Assembly: GCA_023957015.1 (NCBI GenBank)
Contig: JAMLHR010000015.1
Location: 1-53,454, forward strand
Source of the DNA: Thermomicrobiales bacterium
GTDB taxonomy: Bacteria > Chloroflexota > Chloroflexia > Thermomicrobiales > UBA6265
Length of the DNA: 53,454 nucleotides
Reading direction: 5' to 3'
A program made the position numbers and the translations under genes. Position 1 is the stretch's first letter. The number at the start of each line of letters is the position of its first letter. Shown here one piece after another: positions 8,895 to 18,023 of the stretch. The notes under the pieces are model-generated. The model was not told the origin of the DNA. It worked only from the letters and a program-made list of their open reading frames with translations, and made no database searches.

Positions 8895-10103
8895 ATGTCA
8901 ACACACTCATACTCACATCGTTATCGCATCAGCGGATTAGCTGCAGGGCTTGCGGCAACTGTTGCCGGTCATACCCATGCCCAGACACCCGTATCCGAAG
9001 CCAGCCCGGAGGCAACACCTGTGGTGGGATCCAGTGATAGTCCGTTTGCCGTGATCGCCGAAGAGATGCTGGCACGTATCAATGCGCTCTACTGGAATGA
9101 TGGTGACAGCGGCACCTACCGTCCGATGCACCCGATGGGACCGGACGATCGCCCGGTTGCCTACCTTTGGCCGTTCTCGGCCCTTGTTTCAGGACTAGGT
9201 GCGCGAGCGCGGGTGCGGCGGGACGATGAGTCCGTTGCGGACTTCATCGCATCCCTACATACGCTCGATCTCTACTTCGATGAACCTGACGGCGAGCCTG
9301 CGGCCTGGGCATCCTTCCCGCCGATCTACGGCGGTGGTGATCGCTTTTATGATGACAACCAGTGGTTGGGTATGGATTTTCTTCATGCCTACGAGATGAC
9401 CGGCGATGAGTCCTGGCTGCAAAAGTCACTTATCGTCTGGGATTTCTCGATGGATGGTTGGGATGAGATCGATCACGGCGGCGGTATCTTCTGGAAGGAA
9501 AACGATATCTCCACCAAGAACACTTGCTCCAATGGTCCAGCCGCGGTCCACGCCATGATGCTCTACGAGGCCACTGGCGATCAACAGTATCTGGATTGGG
9601 CCACCAGGATCATGGAGTGGCTGGAAGCCACGCTCTACGATGAAGTCTCCGGTGTCTACTGGGATCACATCTCCATTGATGGTCGTATCGATCGTACTCA
9701 CTGGTCCTACAACACGGGTACACCGATGGAGGCGAGCTGTCGACTTTACTCCGCCACCGGTGATGACACCTGGTTGCAGAAGGCGAAAGGACTGGCCGAA
9801 GCCAGCTTGCGGATGTTCGCCGGTGCGATAGATGACAATGGTGTGCGCACCTTCCCTCCGAACCCCTGGTTCAACGCTGTCCTGCAGCGTGGCTATAACG
9901 CCTTGTACGAGATTGATCCGGATAACGATCGCCAGTATGTTGAGGCTCTGCCGAACAGCCTGTTGCGAGCCTGGCCCGCGAATCTAACCGAGGATGGCCT
10001 GCTTCCACCGGACTGGAGTCGGCGTACCGAATCCGATGCACCTCTCGATCTGCTGGAGCAAGCGGCAGTGATCGAGGTCGCGTCGCTCGCACAACTCACG
10101 TAA
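8895..10103 (+). CDS. Secreted GH76-type glycoside hydrolase (alpha-1,6-mannanase-like)
   Basis: A 402-residue protein with a probable signal peptide (hydrophobic residues ~13-25, possible cleavage after HTHA) and a Pro/Ser/Thr-rich linker. An (alpha/alpha)6 barrel follows. The GH76 signature is visible: the Asp-Asp pair at 153-154 in FYDDNQWLGMDFLHAYEMTG, and further on GGGIFWKE with KNTCSNGPAA. The family hydrolyses alpha-1,6-mannans. Repeated LYxxTGDxxYLxxA helices are also typical. The ATG at 8895 has AAGGAG with 9-nt spacing. It lies 49 nt downstream of the GNAT/PIG-L gene on the same strand, but no clear pathway link is visible. Confidence 0.8.
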   Translation: MSTHSYSHRYRISGLAAGLAATVAGHTHAQTPVSEASPEATPVVGSSDSPFAVIAEEMLARINALYWNDGDSGTYRPMHPMGPDDRPVAYLWPFSALVSGLGARARVRRDDESVADFIASLHTLDLYFDEPDGEPAAWASFPPIYGGGDRFYDDNQWLGMDFLHAYEMTGDESWLQKSLIVWDFSMDGWDEIDHGGGIFWKENDISTKNTCSNGPAAVHAMMLYEATGDQQYLDWATRIMEWLEATLYDEVSGVYWDHISIDGRIDRTHWSYNTGTPMEASCRLYSATGDDTWLQKAKGLAEASLRMFAGAIDDNGVRTFPPNPWFNAVLQRGYNALYEIDPDNDRQYVEALPNSLLRAWPANLTEDGLLPPDWSRRTESDAPLDLLEQAAVIEVASLAQLT

Positions 10104-10152
10104 CCACCTGGTTGATCACGGGCGTTACCGAGAAATCGCCTATTATTGCGCT

Positions 10153-10199
10153 GTGTACCACATGGTATACGGCATGAATATGTGTGAGCACGCGCTCAC
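10153..10199 (+). promoter_or_regulatory. Two consecutive palindromes upstream of proS
   Basis: Two inverted repeats sit directly before proS. The first (10153-10170) is a nearly perfect 18-bp palindrome, TACCA-CA-TGGTA extended by three more pairs with one G/T. The second (10184-10199) is GTGAGC-ACGC-GCTCAC, ending about 17 nt before the chosen proS start. They could be operator half-sites or RNA hairpins in the leader. No T-box elements are recognisable and no T run follows, so they are not ordinary terminators. Confidence 0.4.
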
Positions 10200-10216
10200 G
10201 AGAGGATAGCTACCCC

Positions 10217-11938
<1,722 letters not shown>

Positions 11939-12014
11939 TACGAGCAGACGTAGCCTCGGGCTTTATGCCCGGGGATCAGGCAAGATGCGAACGACATAGT
12001 CGAAAATAGCAATG

Positions 12015-12042
12015 GAAACGGCGGCCAATCGGCCGCCGTTTC
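12015..12042. terminator. Bidirectional terminator between proS and the PIN toxin gene
   Basis: A perfect inverted repeat with 12-bp arms (GAAACGGCGGCC and its complement) and a 4-nt AATC loop, flanked by A/T-rich ends so that it can work in both directions. It separates convergent proS and the toxin gene, whose stop codon is 3 nt away. A shorter GC hairpin (CTCGGGC ... GCCCGGG) lies ~50 nt upstream. Confidence 0.8.
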
Positions 12043-12044
12043 GT

Positions 12045-12482
12045 TCATTCTCCGGCCAGCTCCTTCAGCGCCGCTACAAACGCTGGTGGAGAGAGGATCG
12101 CGAACGCTTCGTTGCCCGCGTGTGCCAAGACATCGTCATCCCCGGAGACGATGATATCGACCTTGTGGGCGCGAGCTGTAACGATCAGATAGTCATCTTT
12201 TGCGTCGCGGAGCAACAATTCAGTGGTCGCGCTTATAGCTGGCACGATTCCATTTGCCTGTTTCAGTATGCCGACGAGATCATCCACCATATCCGGGGTG
12301 ATCCGACTAGATAGATAAGGTTTCCTCTCAATCGAGTTCGCCAACTCTTCGATTGTTACTTCGCTGACCACTGGCGTAAAAAGTCCGATCGAAAGAGCGT
12401 GAGCAATCGTCACGATGGGTGACTCGGTCGATTTCGCGAGCAGCATGCTGATGAGTATGTTGGCGTCGAGGAGTACCTTCAC
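12045..12482 (-). CDS. PIN-domain toxin (VapC-like ribonuclease, COG1569 type)
   Basis: A 145-residue PIN domain. It begins MKVLLDANILISMLL (Asp6 is the first acidic metal ligand). A conserved Glu follows in VTIEELANSIE, and it carries LLRDAKDDYLIVTARAHKVDIIVSGDDDVL, the acidic cluster typical of the PIN-family toxins annotated as COG1569. Such proteins are Mg-dependent RNases that act when their antitoxin is degraded. The ATG overlaps the antitoxin stop as ATGA, the usual toxin-antitoxin arrangement with translational coupling. The RNA target is unknown. Confidence 0.85.
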   Translation of the reverse strand: MKVLLDANILISMLLAKSTESPIVTIAHALSIGLFTPVVSEVTIEELANSIERKPYLSSRITPDMVDDLVGILKQANGIVPAISATTELLLRDAKDDYLIVTARAHKVDIIVSGDDDVLAHAGNEAFAILSPPAFVAALKELAGE

Positions 12483-12814
12483 GAGATTTCGCCGGCCTCA
12501 TATCGCGCTTGAATCGCTTCCCGAATCTCACGCCCTGCCTGGAGAGCGATCGCGTCGATCTCTTCCTGGGTCAAGTCAGCGTTGTGTTCGTCGTTGTGTT
12601 TCTGAATGACCTCAAACTTGCGCAGGATCTCCTGACGGCGCTTGCGTTCAAGCTCCTCAACCATCGCTTCACCGGCCTCAGCTGAGAACACCATCAGCCG
12701 CGGTTCACCGTGATTCTCTACCACAATTGGTTGGTCACCGATGTCGCTCGCGATCGAACCCAGCTTCGACTTGAACTCGGTCACGGACATTGTTTTGGGT
12801 TGTTTTATGGCCAT
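12479..12814 (-). CDS. Phd/YefM-type antitoxin
   Basis: A 111-residue protein. Residues ~8-60 match the Phd/YefM DNA-binding fold (MSVTEFKSKLGSIASDIG, then PIVVENHGEPRLMVFS). The charged C-terminal half (EELERKRRQEILRKF onward) is the expected toxin-binding, flexible tail. It neutralises the PIN protein encoded immediately downstream and probably represses the operon through the inverted repeats upstream. The ATG at 12814 has a strong AAGGAGA Shine-Dalgarno. Members are usually 75-95 residues, so the tail here is somewhat long. Confidence 0.8.
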   Translation of the reverse strand: MAIKQPKTMSVTEFKSKLGSIASDIGDQPIVVENHGEPRLMVFSAEAGEAMVEELERKRRQEILRKFEVIQKHNDEHNADLTQEEIDAIALQAGREIREAIQARYEAGEIS

Positions 12815-12834
12815 GAAATCTCCTTTTTACGGGA

Positions 12835-12868
12835 AGTATATCAGACTAATATCGGTCTGATATTGGTC
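12835..12868 (-). promoter_or_regulatory. Toxin-antitoxin promoter with overlapping operators
   Basis: On the minus strand an extended -10 element, TG-A-TATACT (-10 hexamer at 12835-12840), lies 20 nt upstream of the antitoxin start. It overlaps a perfect 9-bp inverted repeat ATATCAGAC/GTCTGATAT (12838-12846 and 12855-12863). A second, interleaved repeat GACTAATATC/GATATTGGTC (12844-12853 and 12859-12868) has one mismatch. Two overlapping dyads on the promoter fit cooperative autorepression by an antitoxin or antitoxin-toxin complex. Confidence 0.65.
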
Positions 12869-13005
12869 TTATAAGTGGATAGGCATTAGCGAGCATCCAA
12901 CCACACCTTCACCGCATATCGTTCGATATCTATTGGAGGTGGATCAGAACAGCAGGAAATACGCGATATGCTATTCTTCTCGTAGTTACAGAGCGTCTGA
13001 TCTGT

Positions 13006-13036
13006 GACCCGGGCGCAACCGCACGGGTCTCTTTTT
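13006..13036 (+). terminator. Attenuator-like hairpin with T run in the typA leader
   Basis: The arms GACCCG (13006-13011) and CGGGTC (13024-13029) are followed by CT and five T residues. This is the form of an intrinsic terminator, placed 48 nt upstream of typA on the same strand and 190 nt after the start of the divergent antitoxin gene. No upstream plus-strand gene needs terminating, so it could attenuate typA transcription. The stem is short (6 bp), so the call is tentative. Confidence 0.4.
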
Positions 13037-13083
13037 GGGCCTCGACACCTCATACGGAACCGCCCCGGGAGCCCATTCACCAC

Positions 13084-14946
13084 ATGACCACCGCTGATAT
13101 CACTCGTCGATCCGATCTTCGCAATGTCGCGATCATCGCTCACGTTGACCATGGCAAGACCACCCTGGTCGATGGTCTGCTCAAGCAGAGCCACATCTTT
13201 CGCGATCCGGACGCTGCCGGCAACCTGATCATGGATAGCAACGACCTTGAACGCGAGCGTGGCATCACCATCCTCTCCAAGAACACCGCGATCCGCTATG
13301 GCGATATCAAGATCAATGTCATCGATACTCCCGGCCACGCCGACTTCGGTGGCGAGGTCGAGCGCGTGCTCAATATGGCCGATGGCTGTATTCTGCTGGT
13401 CGATGCGGCTGAGGGACCGATGCCGCAGACACGCACGGTGTTGCAGCGTGCGCTCGGCATTGGTTTGCGACCGATTGTGGTGATCAACAAGATCGACCGC
13501 TCCAACGCTCGTATCGACGAGGTGAAGGAGCTGGTCATGGATCTCTTCCTCGATCTCGCCGTCGATGAATCGCAGCTCGAGTTCCCGACGCTCTACGCCA
13601 TCGGTCGCGCTGGTCGCGCTGGCTTCTCGCCGGACGATCTCGCCGAGGACCTGCGCCCGTTGCTGGACACGATCATTGCGGAGATTCCGGCACCGGTTAG
13701 CGATCCGGTGGCGCCGTTCCAGATGCTGGTCACCAGCCTGGATTATGACTCCCACAAGGGGCGGATCGTTATCGGTCGTATTCACCAGGGCAGCATCAAC
13801 GCCGGCGATTCGATGGCGATCACCGGTGAGGGTGTGACGGATTCCCGCCAGAAGGTTGCCAGTCTGATGACATTCGAGGGCCTTGCTCGCACCGAGATTA
13901 CCCGGGCCGAGGCGGGTGATCTGATCGCGCTGACAGGCTTCTCTGAGGCCAAGATCGGTGCGACAGTCTGCGATCCCAATCACATCGAAGCGTTGCCATC
14001 GGTCGCGATCGAGGAACCGACGCTCAAGCTTACCTTTGGTGTGAACACCTCACCGTTCAGCGGACGCGATGGCGATTATTCCACCAGTCGCCAGCTCAAG
14101 GATCGCCTGGAGCGCGAGTTGGAGACCAATCTCTCGTTGCGCGTCGAACCAACCGATCAGCCGGATGTCTTCTCGGTTGCCGGTCGGGGTGAACTCCACA
14201 TCTCGGTACTGATCGAAACCATGCGTCGCGAGGGCTACGAGTTCCAGGTTAGTCGCCCGGAAGTGGTGACACGCAAGGATGCCGAAACCGGCGAGACGTT
14301 GGAGCCAATCGAGCATCTCGTTGTCGATGTGGTCGAGGAGTTCGTCGGCGTCGTAACCGAGCTTACGGGTGGGCGCAAGGCGCGCATGCTGGATCTGGTG
14401 AATGACGGCCGTGGTTCCGTACGACTCGAGTTCGCGATCCCGACGCGTGGTCTGATCGGTTTGCGGAATGCCATGCTCACCGCTACCAAGGGCAACGCCG
14501 TCATGGGTAGCCGCTTGATCGATTTCGAGCCGTGGATGGGGCCGATCCAGTCGACTCGCAGCGGCGCACTGGTTGCCAGCGAGACCGGGACGATTCTCGC
14601 GAACGGTATCGCCAATGCCCAGGAGCGTGGGATCACCTTTGTGGAAGTGGGTACCGAGTGCTATGAGGGCATGATCGTTGGTCAGAATCCGCGACCGGAT
14701 GACCTGGCGGTGAACGTTTGTCGTGCCAAGAAGCTGACCAATATGCGCTCCAGCAATGCTGATATCTCGGTGAAGCTGACACCACCAACGATTCTCAGCC
14801 TGGAGCAGAGCCTGGACTTCCTGCAAGATGACGAGTTGCTGGAGGTCACACCCAAGGCGTTGCGCCTGCGCAAGCGCTGGCTCACCCAGGACGAGCGCCA
14901 GAAGATGAAGAAGCGCGCCGCCATGGCCGAAGTCGCCCGCGCGTAG
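13084..14946 (+). CDS. typA: Translational GTPase TypA/BipA
   Basis: A 620-residue ribosome-associated GTPase, the usual size. The GTPase elements are AHVDHGKTTLVDGLL (G1), RGITILSKN (G2), DTPGHADFGGEV (G3) and NKIDR (G4). They are followed by an EF-Tu-like domain II, EF-G-like domains III and V (RGELHISVLIETMRREGYEFQVSRP and TRGLIGLRNAMLT), and the BipA-specific C-terminal domain with WLTQDERQKMKKR. TypA assists 50S subunit maturation and stress or cold adaptation. The ATG at 13084 directly precedes the conserved N-terminus. It is transcribed alone, with a leader carrying an attenuator-like hairpin. Confidence 0.95.
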   Translation: MTTADITRRSDLRNVAIIAHVDHGKTTLVDGLLKQSHIFRDPDAAGNLIMDSNDLERERGITILSKNTAIRYGDIKINVIDTPGHADFGGEVERVLNMADGCILLVDAAEGPMPQTRTVLQRALGIGLRPIVVINKIDRSNARIDEVKELVMDLFLDLAVDESQLEFPTLYAIGRAGRAGFSPDDLAEDLRPLLDTIIAEIPAPVSDPVAPFQMLVTSLDYDSHKGRIVIGRIHQGSINAGDSMAITGEGVTDSRQKVASLMTFEGLARTEITRAEAGDLIALTGFSEAKIGATVCDPNHIEALPSVAIEEPTLKLTFGVNTSPFSGRDGDYSTSRQLKDRLERELETNLSLRVEPTDQPDVFSVAGRGELHISVLIETMRREGYEFQVSRPEVVTRKDAETGETLEPIEHLVVDVVEEFVGVVTELTGGRKARMLDLVNDGRGSVRLEFAIPTRGLIGLRNAMLTATKGNAVMGSRLIDFEPWMGPIQSTRSGALVASETGTILANGIANAQERGITFVEVGTECYEGMIVGQNPRPDDLAVNVCRAKKLTNMRSSNADISVKLTPPTILSLEQSLDFLQDDELLEVTPKALRLRKRWLTQDERQKMKKRAAMAEVARA

Positions 14947-15000
14947 CACCGCATTTTAGATGCGGTGAACCCAATGTGGACCCGGGGTTGATCCCCGGGT
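14947..15000 (+). terminator. Two hairpins downstream of typA, the second a repeat-family copy
   Basis: Directly after the typA stop lies CACCGCAT-TTTAG-ATGCGGTG (8-bp arms, 14947-14967), then ACCCGGGG-TTGAT-CCCCGGGT (8-bp arms, 14980-15000). Neither is followed by a good T run, so termination is plausible but unproven. The second hairpin is nearly identical to a sequence at 16911-16934 and belongs to a dispersed repeat family. Confidence 0.5.
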
Positions 15001-15029
15001 TCCGATGCCCAACTCCACGCGGAGAAATC

Positions 15030-15788
15030 ATGCCCATCCAGGACACCTTCGATCCGTTATCGCCCGAAATCTTTCAGGCGCGGAGAATCATTGACCCGAT
15101 TCCGGACTTTCCGGAAGTGGTTATTGTCACCTATACCCGTCGCATCTTCGACCTCATGCTGGAGCAGCACGATGCCATCGAGATCGGACGGATGTACACC
15201 TCCGCGATGATCCATCCGGTCTATGTGTTCGAATCGAATGGTGTGCGCCTGGCAACCTATCTTTCCTCGATCGGTGCTCCGGCCTCGGCGGGACTGATGG
15301 AGGAAGCCATCGCGATGGGCGCAACCACGTTCCTTTACTTCGGATCGTGTGGTGCGCTGAACGATGACGTGTTGGATGGCCATATCGCGGTACCAACCGC
15401 GGCCTGGCGCGACGAGGGCGTGAGCTACCATTACATACCTGCGGCCGATACGATCGAGATTCCGACCGCGCAGCGCCTGTCCGAGATACTGGACGAGTTA
15501 GAGGTTCCTCACCACAGTACGATCGCCTGGACAACGGATGCGATCTATCGCGAAACCCGGGATACGATGGCGAAGCGGCGTGCTGCTGGTTGCGGTGTTG
15601 TTGAAATGGAGGCGGCTGCGAATCAGGCCGTCGCGCAGATGCGGGGTGTGCAGTACTACCAGTTCGTTTATGGTGCCGATAGCCTGGCTGGTGAAGAGTG
15701 GGATCCGCGCACGTTGGCTGAGTTCCCGCAGGACCAGCGCGAGTTTCTGGCTGAACTCGCGGTTCGCATCGCTGAGCGGCTTCCGTAG
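15030..15788 (+). CDS. Nucleoside phosphorylase (uridine/purine phosphorylase family)
   Basis: A 252-residue protein of the PNP/UDP phosphorylase family. Visible blocks are TYLSSIGAPASAGLMEEAIA, the phosphate-binding FGSCGALNDDV, and GVVEMEAAANQAVA, where the Glu binds the ribose. These enzymes split nucleosides with phosphate into base and ribose-1-phosphate. It resembles Udp-like enzymes, but the base specificity is not certain. The N-terminal ~40 residues are less typical. I chose the ATG at 15030, preceded by GCGGAG, over a GTG 18 codons upstream that lies within the repeat hairpin. It converges with the ArsR-like gene, with only 6 nt between stop codons. Confidence 0.8.
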   Translation: MPIQDTFDPLSPEIFQARRIIDPIPDFPEVVIVTYTRRIFDLMLEQHDAIEIGRMYTSAMIHPVYVFESNGVRLATYLSSIGAPASAGLMEEAIAMGATTFLYFGSCGALNDDVLDGHIAVPTAAWRDEGVSYHYIPAADTIEIPTAQRLSEILDELEVPHHSTIAWTTDAIYRETRDTMAKRRAAGCGVVEMEAAANQAVAQMRGVQYYQFVYGADSLAGEEWDPRTLAEFPQDQREFLAELAVRIAERLP

Positions 15789-15794
15789 CTTCTC

Positions 15795-16259
15795 CTATTT
15801 TTTCTTCTTCTTAGTGGGTTGCTCATCGCCACCGAAGAGCGATGTCAGCACCGCGTGAACCCGCACCCCTGCACCCGGCATGAGCGAAAAGATGCCGCGT
15901 TCCGGCTGTTCGGCGATACCGTGTGTGGTGAGCACATTGAGGTGGTGATAGGCGGCACCGGTCGTTTTAAGCCCGAGGGTCTCCACGATATCGGTTACCG
16001 TCGTTGGTTCATTGGCCAACATCATCGTCATGCGTAAGCGCTGGGGATGTCCCAGTGCCGCCAGCAGAGACGCGGCCGCGTCGATGTCGCGATCCGAGGG
16101 TGCACCCCAATCACCACTGGCCTCTGCCACTTGCTGTTCCGATTGCTCGACGGCAGCGTTGGTCAACATGGCATCGCGAAACGACCAAAATGCCTCAGTG
16201 AGTGCTTTCACATCCGCCTGAAGCGTTTCTACACTGGCTTTGTCCTTCTTGGCAGCCAT
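15795..16259 (-). CDS. ArsR-like winged-helix transcriptional regulator
   Basis: A 154-residue regulator. Residues ~60-135 form an ArsR-type winged helix: LAALGHPQRLRMTMMLANEP, then TVTDIVETLGLKTTGAAYHH as the recognition helix, and a wing region ending in FSLMPG. The N-terminal ~50 residues look helical and may mediate oligomerisation. No cysteine metal-sensing motif is visible, so it is probably not a metal sensor. The tail ends in five lysines. It is divergent from the ferritin gene across 143 nt, which makes regulation of ferritin, or of itself, the obvious hypothesis. Start ATG 16259 has AGAGGA upstream. A weak GGTTG/CAACC dyad lies at 16294-16315. Confidence 0.75.
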   Translation of the reverse strand: MAAKKDKASVETLQADVKALTEAFWSFRDAMLTNAAVEQSEQQVAEASGDWGAPSDRDIDAAASLLAALGHPQRLRMTMMLANEPTTVTDIVETLGLKTTGAAYHHLNVLTTHGIAEQPERGIFSLMPGAGVRVHAVLTSLFGGDEQPTKKKKK

Positions 16260-16402
16260 GATGAATCATCCTCTACACGTCCCACGAATCTATGGTTGAT
16301 CATAACATCACAACCTCAGCCGGGATTTCATAATGCTGGCATACCAATTGCGTATCATGAGGGAGAAGCCAACGAGGGCTGTACAGAAAGGAAGCTATAC
16401 GC

Positions 16403-16843
16403 ATGGCCAAAGAGAAGAAGACCACGATGAAGGAACTCATCGCTGGTTTGAATGCGGATCTGCAGGGCGAGTTCAACGCGATCATCAGTTATCTCACCTA
16501 CTCCGCCAAAGTGACTGGTCCATATCGACCGCAGCTCGTCAGTTTCCTGCAGACGGAGATTCCGGACGAGCAGATGCATGCCCAGTATCTCGCCGACAAG
16601 ATCGCCTCGTTAGGTGGCGAACCGGCGGTCACACCCAAGCCGGTGCCGCAGAGCAACGATGCTCGCGAGATGCTGAAGTTCATCTACGAAGCCGAGGCTG
16701 AGACGGTGGAGAACTATAAGGTGCGCCGTACTCAGGCGGAAGAGCTTGGTGAAACCGCGCTCCAGGTGCAACTGGAGGACATGATCAACGATGAAACCCG
16801 TCACCGTGACGAGGTGAAGAAGATTCTGGACGGTTGGGCTTAA
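16403..16843 (+). CDS. Ferritin-like diiron protein (bacterioferritin/Dps-like)
   Basis: A 146-residue four-helix-bundle protein with the full diiron ligand pattern of ferritins: Glu23 (GEFNAI), Glu56-x-x-His59 (DEQMH), Glu100 region (AEAETVENY), and Glu131-x-x-His134 (DETRH). It likely stores iron or detoxifies peroxide. No haem-binding Met is apparent at the dimer position, so I do not call it true bacterioferritin. The ATG at 16403 has a good AAGGAAG Shine-Dalgarno. It is divergent from the ArsR-like regulator and is followed by a cluster of palindromic repeats. Confidence 0.85.
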   Translation: MAKEKKTTMKELIAGLNADLQGEFNAIISYLTYSAKVTGPYRPQLVSFLQTEIPDEQMHAQYLADKIASLGGEPAVTPKPVPQSNDAREMLKFIYEAEAETVENYKVRRTQAEELGETALQVQLEDMINDETRHRDEVKKILDGWA

Positions 16844-16848
16844 CGGTC

Positions 16849-16900
16849 GTCATTCTGAGGGTTGAGGCGCAATGCGCCGAACACCCGAAGAATCTCGGAG
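16849..16900. repeat. Palindromic intergenic repeat of the 'GTCATTCTGAG...GAAGAATCTCGGAG' type
   Basis: The element begins GTCATTCTGAGG and ends GAAGAATCTCGGAG, with an internal hairpin GGCGC-AAT-GCGCC (16866-16878) inside GGGTT...AACACCC. The terminal motifs match a short dispersed repeat that I know from many Chloroflexota and other genomes. It starts 5 nt after the ferritin stop. Confidence 0.55.
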
Positions 16901-16910
16901 ATGATCAGGT

Positions 16911-16934
16911 GTGGACCTGGGGTTGATCCCCGGG
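16911..16934. repeat. Repeat family A copy (near-identical to 14976-14999)
   Basis: A 24-base sequence differing from 14976-14999 at only one position. It contains the hairpin GGGG-TTGAT-CCCC. More divergent relatives are at 41701-41729 and, partially, at 52364-52380. Confidence 0.7.
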
Positions 16935-16977
16935 GGCCGCCCAGGCATATGTCACGGAGGGGTATTTACGATCATCC

Positions 16978-17039
16978 GGTAGCGTTAACCCTTGTGGTCG
17001 ACTTCGATGAACCGGTGACCCACGAGGGGTCACGCTACC
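16978..17039. repeat. Repeat family B copy: 62-bp imperfect palindrome
   Basis: Two 20-base arms (16978-16997 and 17020-17039), beginning GGTAGCGT and ending ACGCTACC, are inverted copies with 17 of 20 positions matching. The left arm matches 30407-30426 at 16 of 20 positions, followed by TCGAC in both. This is the form of the GGTAG...CTACC stem-loop repeats common in Chloroflexota intergenic DNA. Confidence 0.7.
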
Positions 17040-17061
17040 CATGTACCGGGTGAAAACCGAA

Positions 17062-17100
17062 CCGGGCGGCGCGCATCAACGCACCGCCCGGCTCTTTCTT
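17062..17100. terminator. Terminator between ferritin/repeat region and LPXTG gene
   Basis: A strong stem formed by CCGGGCGGCGCG (17062-17073) and CGCACCGCCCGG (17080-17091), with one mismatch and a 6-nt loop, is followed by CTCTTTCTT on the plus strand. The convergent LPXTG gene ends at 17117, so it may act in both directions. Confidence 0.7.
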
Positions 17101-17116
17101 GTCCTGCAATCTGGGT

Positions 17117-17947
17117 TTACCCGCGCTGGCGGCGAATTACCATTCCGCCCGCTATGGCCACCAGCGATGCAGTCATCGCGATCATGCCTGCCACTGACAC
17201 GCTCACCATCTCTCCGGAACCCGTTTTCGGCAACGAGGTCACTTCTGCGGGCTTGCTGGGAGAACCTGGCTGCTCGGTTACCGGTGGTGATGTTGGCTCA
17301 CTAACACAGATACTCATATCGACTACTTCGTCCTGCGTGGTGCCATCGGCAAAGGTCACGCGTGCGACGGCCTTGTCGTAGCCGTGGTGATCGATGTCTG
17401 CGTTGAAGGTCCCGGTAGCAGGATCGGCCGACAACCAGCCGGAAGTCCAGTCATCGGATGAGTTGCTCAATGCAAACTCAATGATGGCGATATTGGCCCC
17501 GGTCCAGGTGGCGCTGAAACGCTGATCCGTGCATATCCGCTGGGTCAGCGTCAGTGTGAAGGCATTGGGTGCCTGCGTTGGCGTTTCGATGCCTTCACCG
17601 TCGCCGTTTCCATTGCCGTCACCGGGTTCTTCGTCGCCGTTGCCATTACCGTTACCGGGTTCTTCACCGTCGTCGCCTGGCTCGGTCGAGCATGGCCCAG
17701 GGAAGGTGTTATCCCCTTCGGGGCTCCACGTAGATACTCCTTGGGAGTCCCTGTCACTAATGGTGATGATTCCCTTTTCCTGAAATTCAGCATAGGTCAA
17801 CGTCATCGTGACACCTTCATGGCAGAGAGTGGTCTCATTATGAATCCAAGAAGGAACGTCTTGTGCCGATACCGATTGATCTGCACCAAGCATCGTCACC
17901 GCAACGATCACTGCCGCGAATATGCGTAGAACATGACGGATATGCAT
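17117..17947 (-). CDS. LPXTG-anchored surface protein with Gly/Asn/Glu-rich linker
   Basis: A 276-residue exported protein. It has a signal peptide (hydrophobic ~8-22, cleavage near SVSA-QD), a ~60-residue first domain with two cysteines (42, 86), and a flexible linker of EEPGNGNGNGD-type repeats (~92-120). A second, beta-rich domain (~128-215) with cysteines 139 and 214 follows. The cell-wall sorting signal is LPKTG (239-243), then a membrane helix (~248-271) and a basic RRQRG tail. A sortase should link it to the cell envelope, but none is in the window. The linker is encoded by a 33-bp tandem duplication (17600-17665). GGGAG precedes the ATG. Its promoter carries a homopolymer. The ligand or role is unknown. 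Confidence 0.8.
   Translation of the reverse strand: MHIRHVLRIFAAVIVAVTMLGADQSVSAQDVPSWIHNETTLCHEGVTMTLTYAEFQEKGIITISDRDSQGVSTWSPEGDNTFPGPCSTEPGDDGEEPGNGNGNGDEEPGDGNGNGDGEGIETPTQAPNAFTLTLTQRICTDQRFSATWTGANIAIIEFALSNSSDDWTSGWLSADPATGTFNADIDHHGYDKAVARVTFADGTTQDEVVDMSICVSEPTSPPVTEQPGSPSKPAEVTSLPKTGSGEMVSVSVAGMIAMTASLVAIAGGMVIRRQRG
17600..17665. repeat. 33-bp in-frame tandem duplication in the LPXTG linker
   Basis: Two adjacent 33-bp units (17600-17632 and 17633-17665) match at 30 of 33 positions and encode the 11-residue Glu-Pro-Gly-Asn/Asp-Gly linker repeat. Gain or loss of units would change linker length without a frameshift. Confidence 0.8.
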
Positions 17948-18023
17948 CCCCGATCTCCCTCATTGTATTGATTCAAAGTCTACGATTCGTAACCAAAACT
18001 CGACTTGACAATCTCCGTTTGAA

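Noticed and set aside
12886..13983. Long open frame on the minus strand opposite the start of typA
   Set aside because: It lies antisense to the conserved GTPase domain, and its translation shows no recognisable domain. Long antisense frames are common in this base composition; the same applies to those opposite proS, the ketoacyl synthases and the tandem HD gene.
16294..16315. GGTTG...CAACC dyad between the ArsR-like and ferritin genes as an operator
   Set aside because: Only five base pairs per arm match, with an asymmetric centre; too weak to call as a site.
17600..17665. Two adjacent 33-bp near-identical units considered as CRISPR-like
   Set aside because: The units are contiguous without spacers and lie in frame in the LPXTG linker, so they are a coding tandem repeat.
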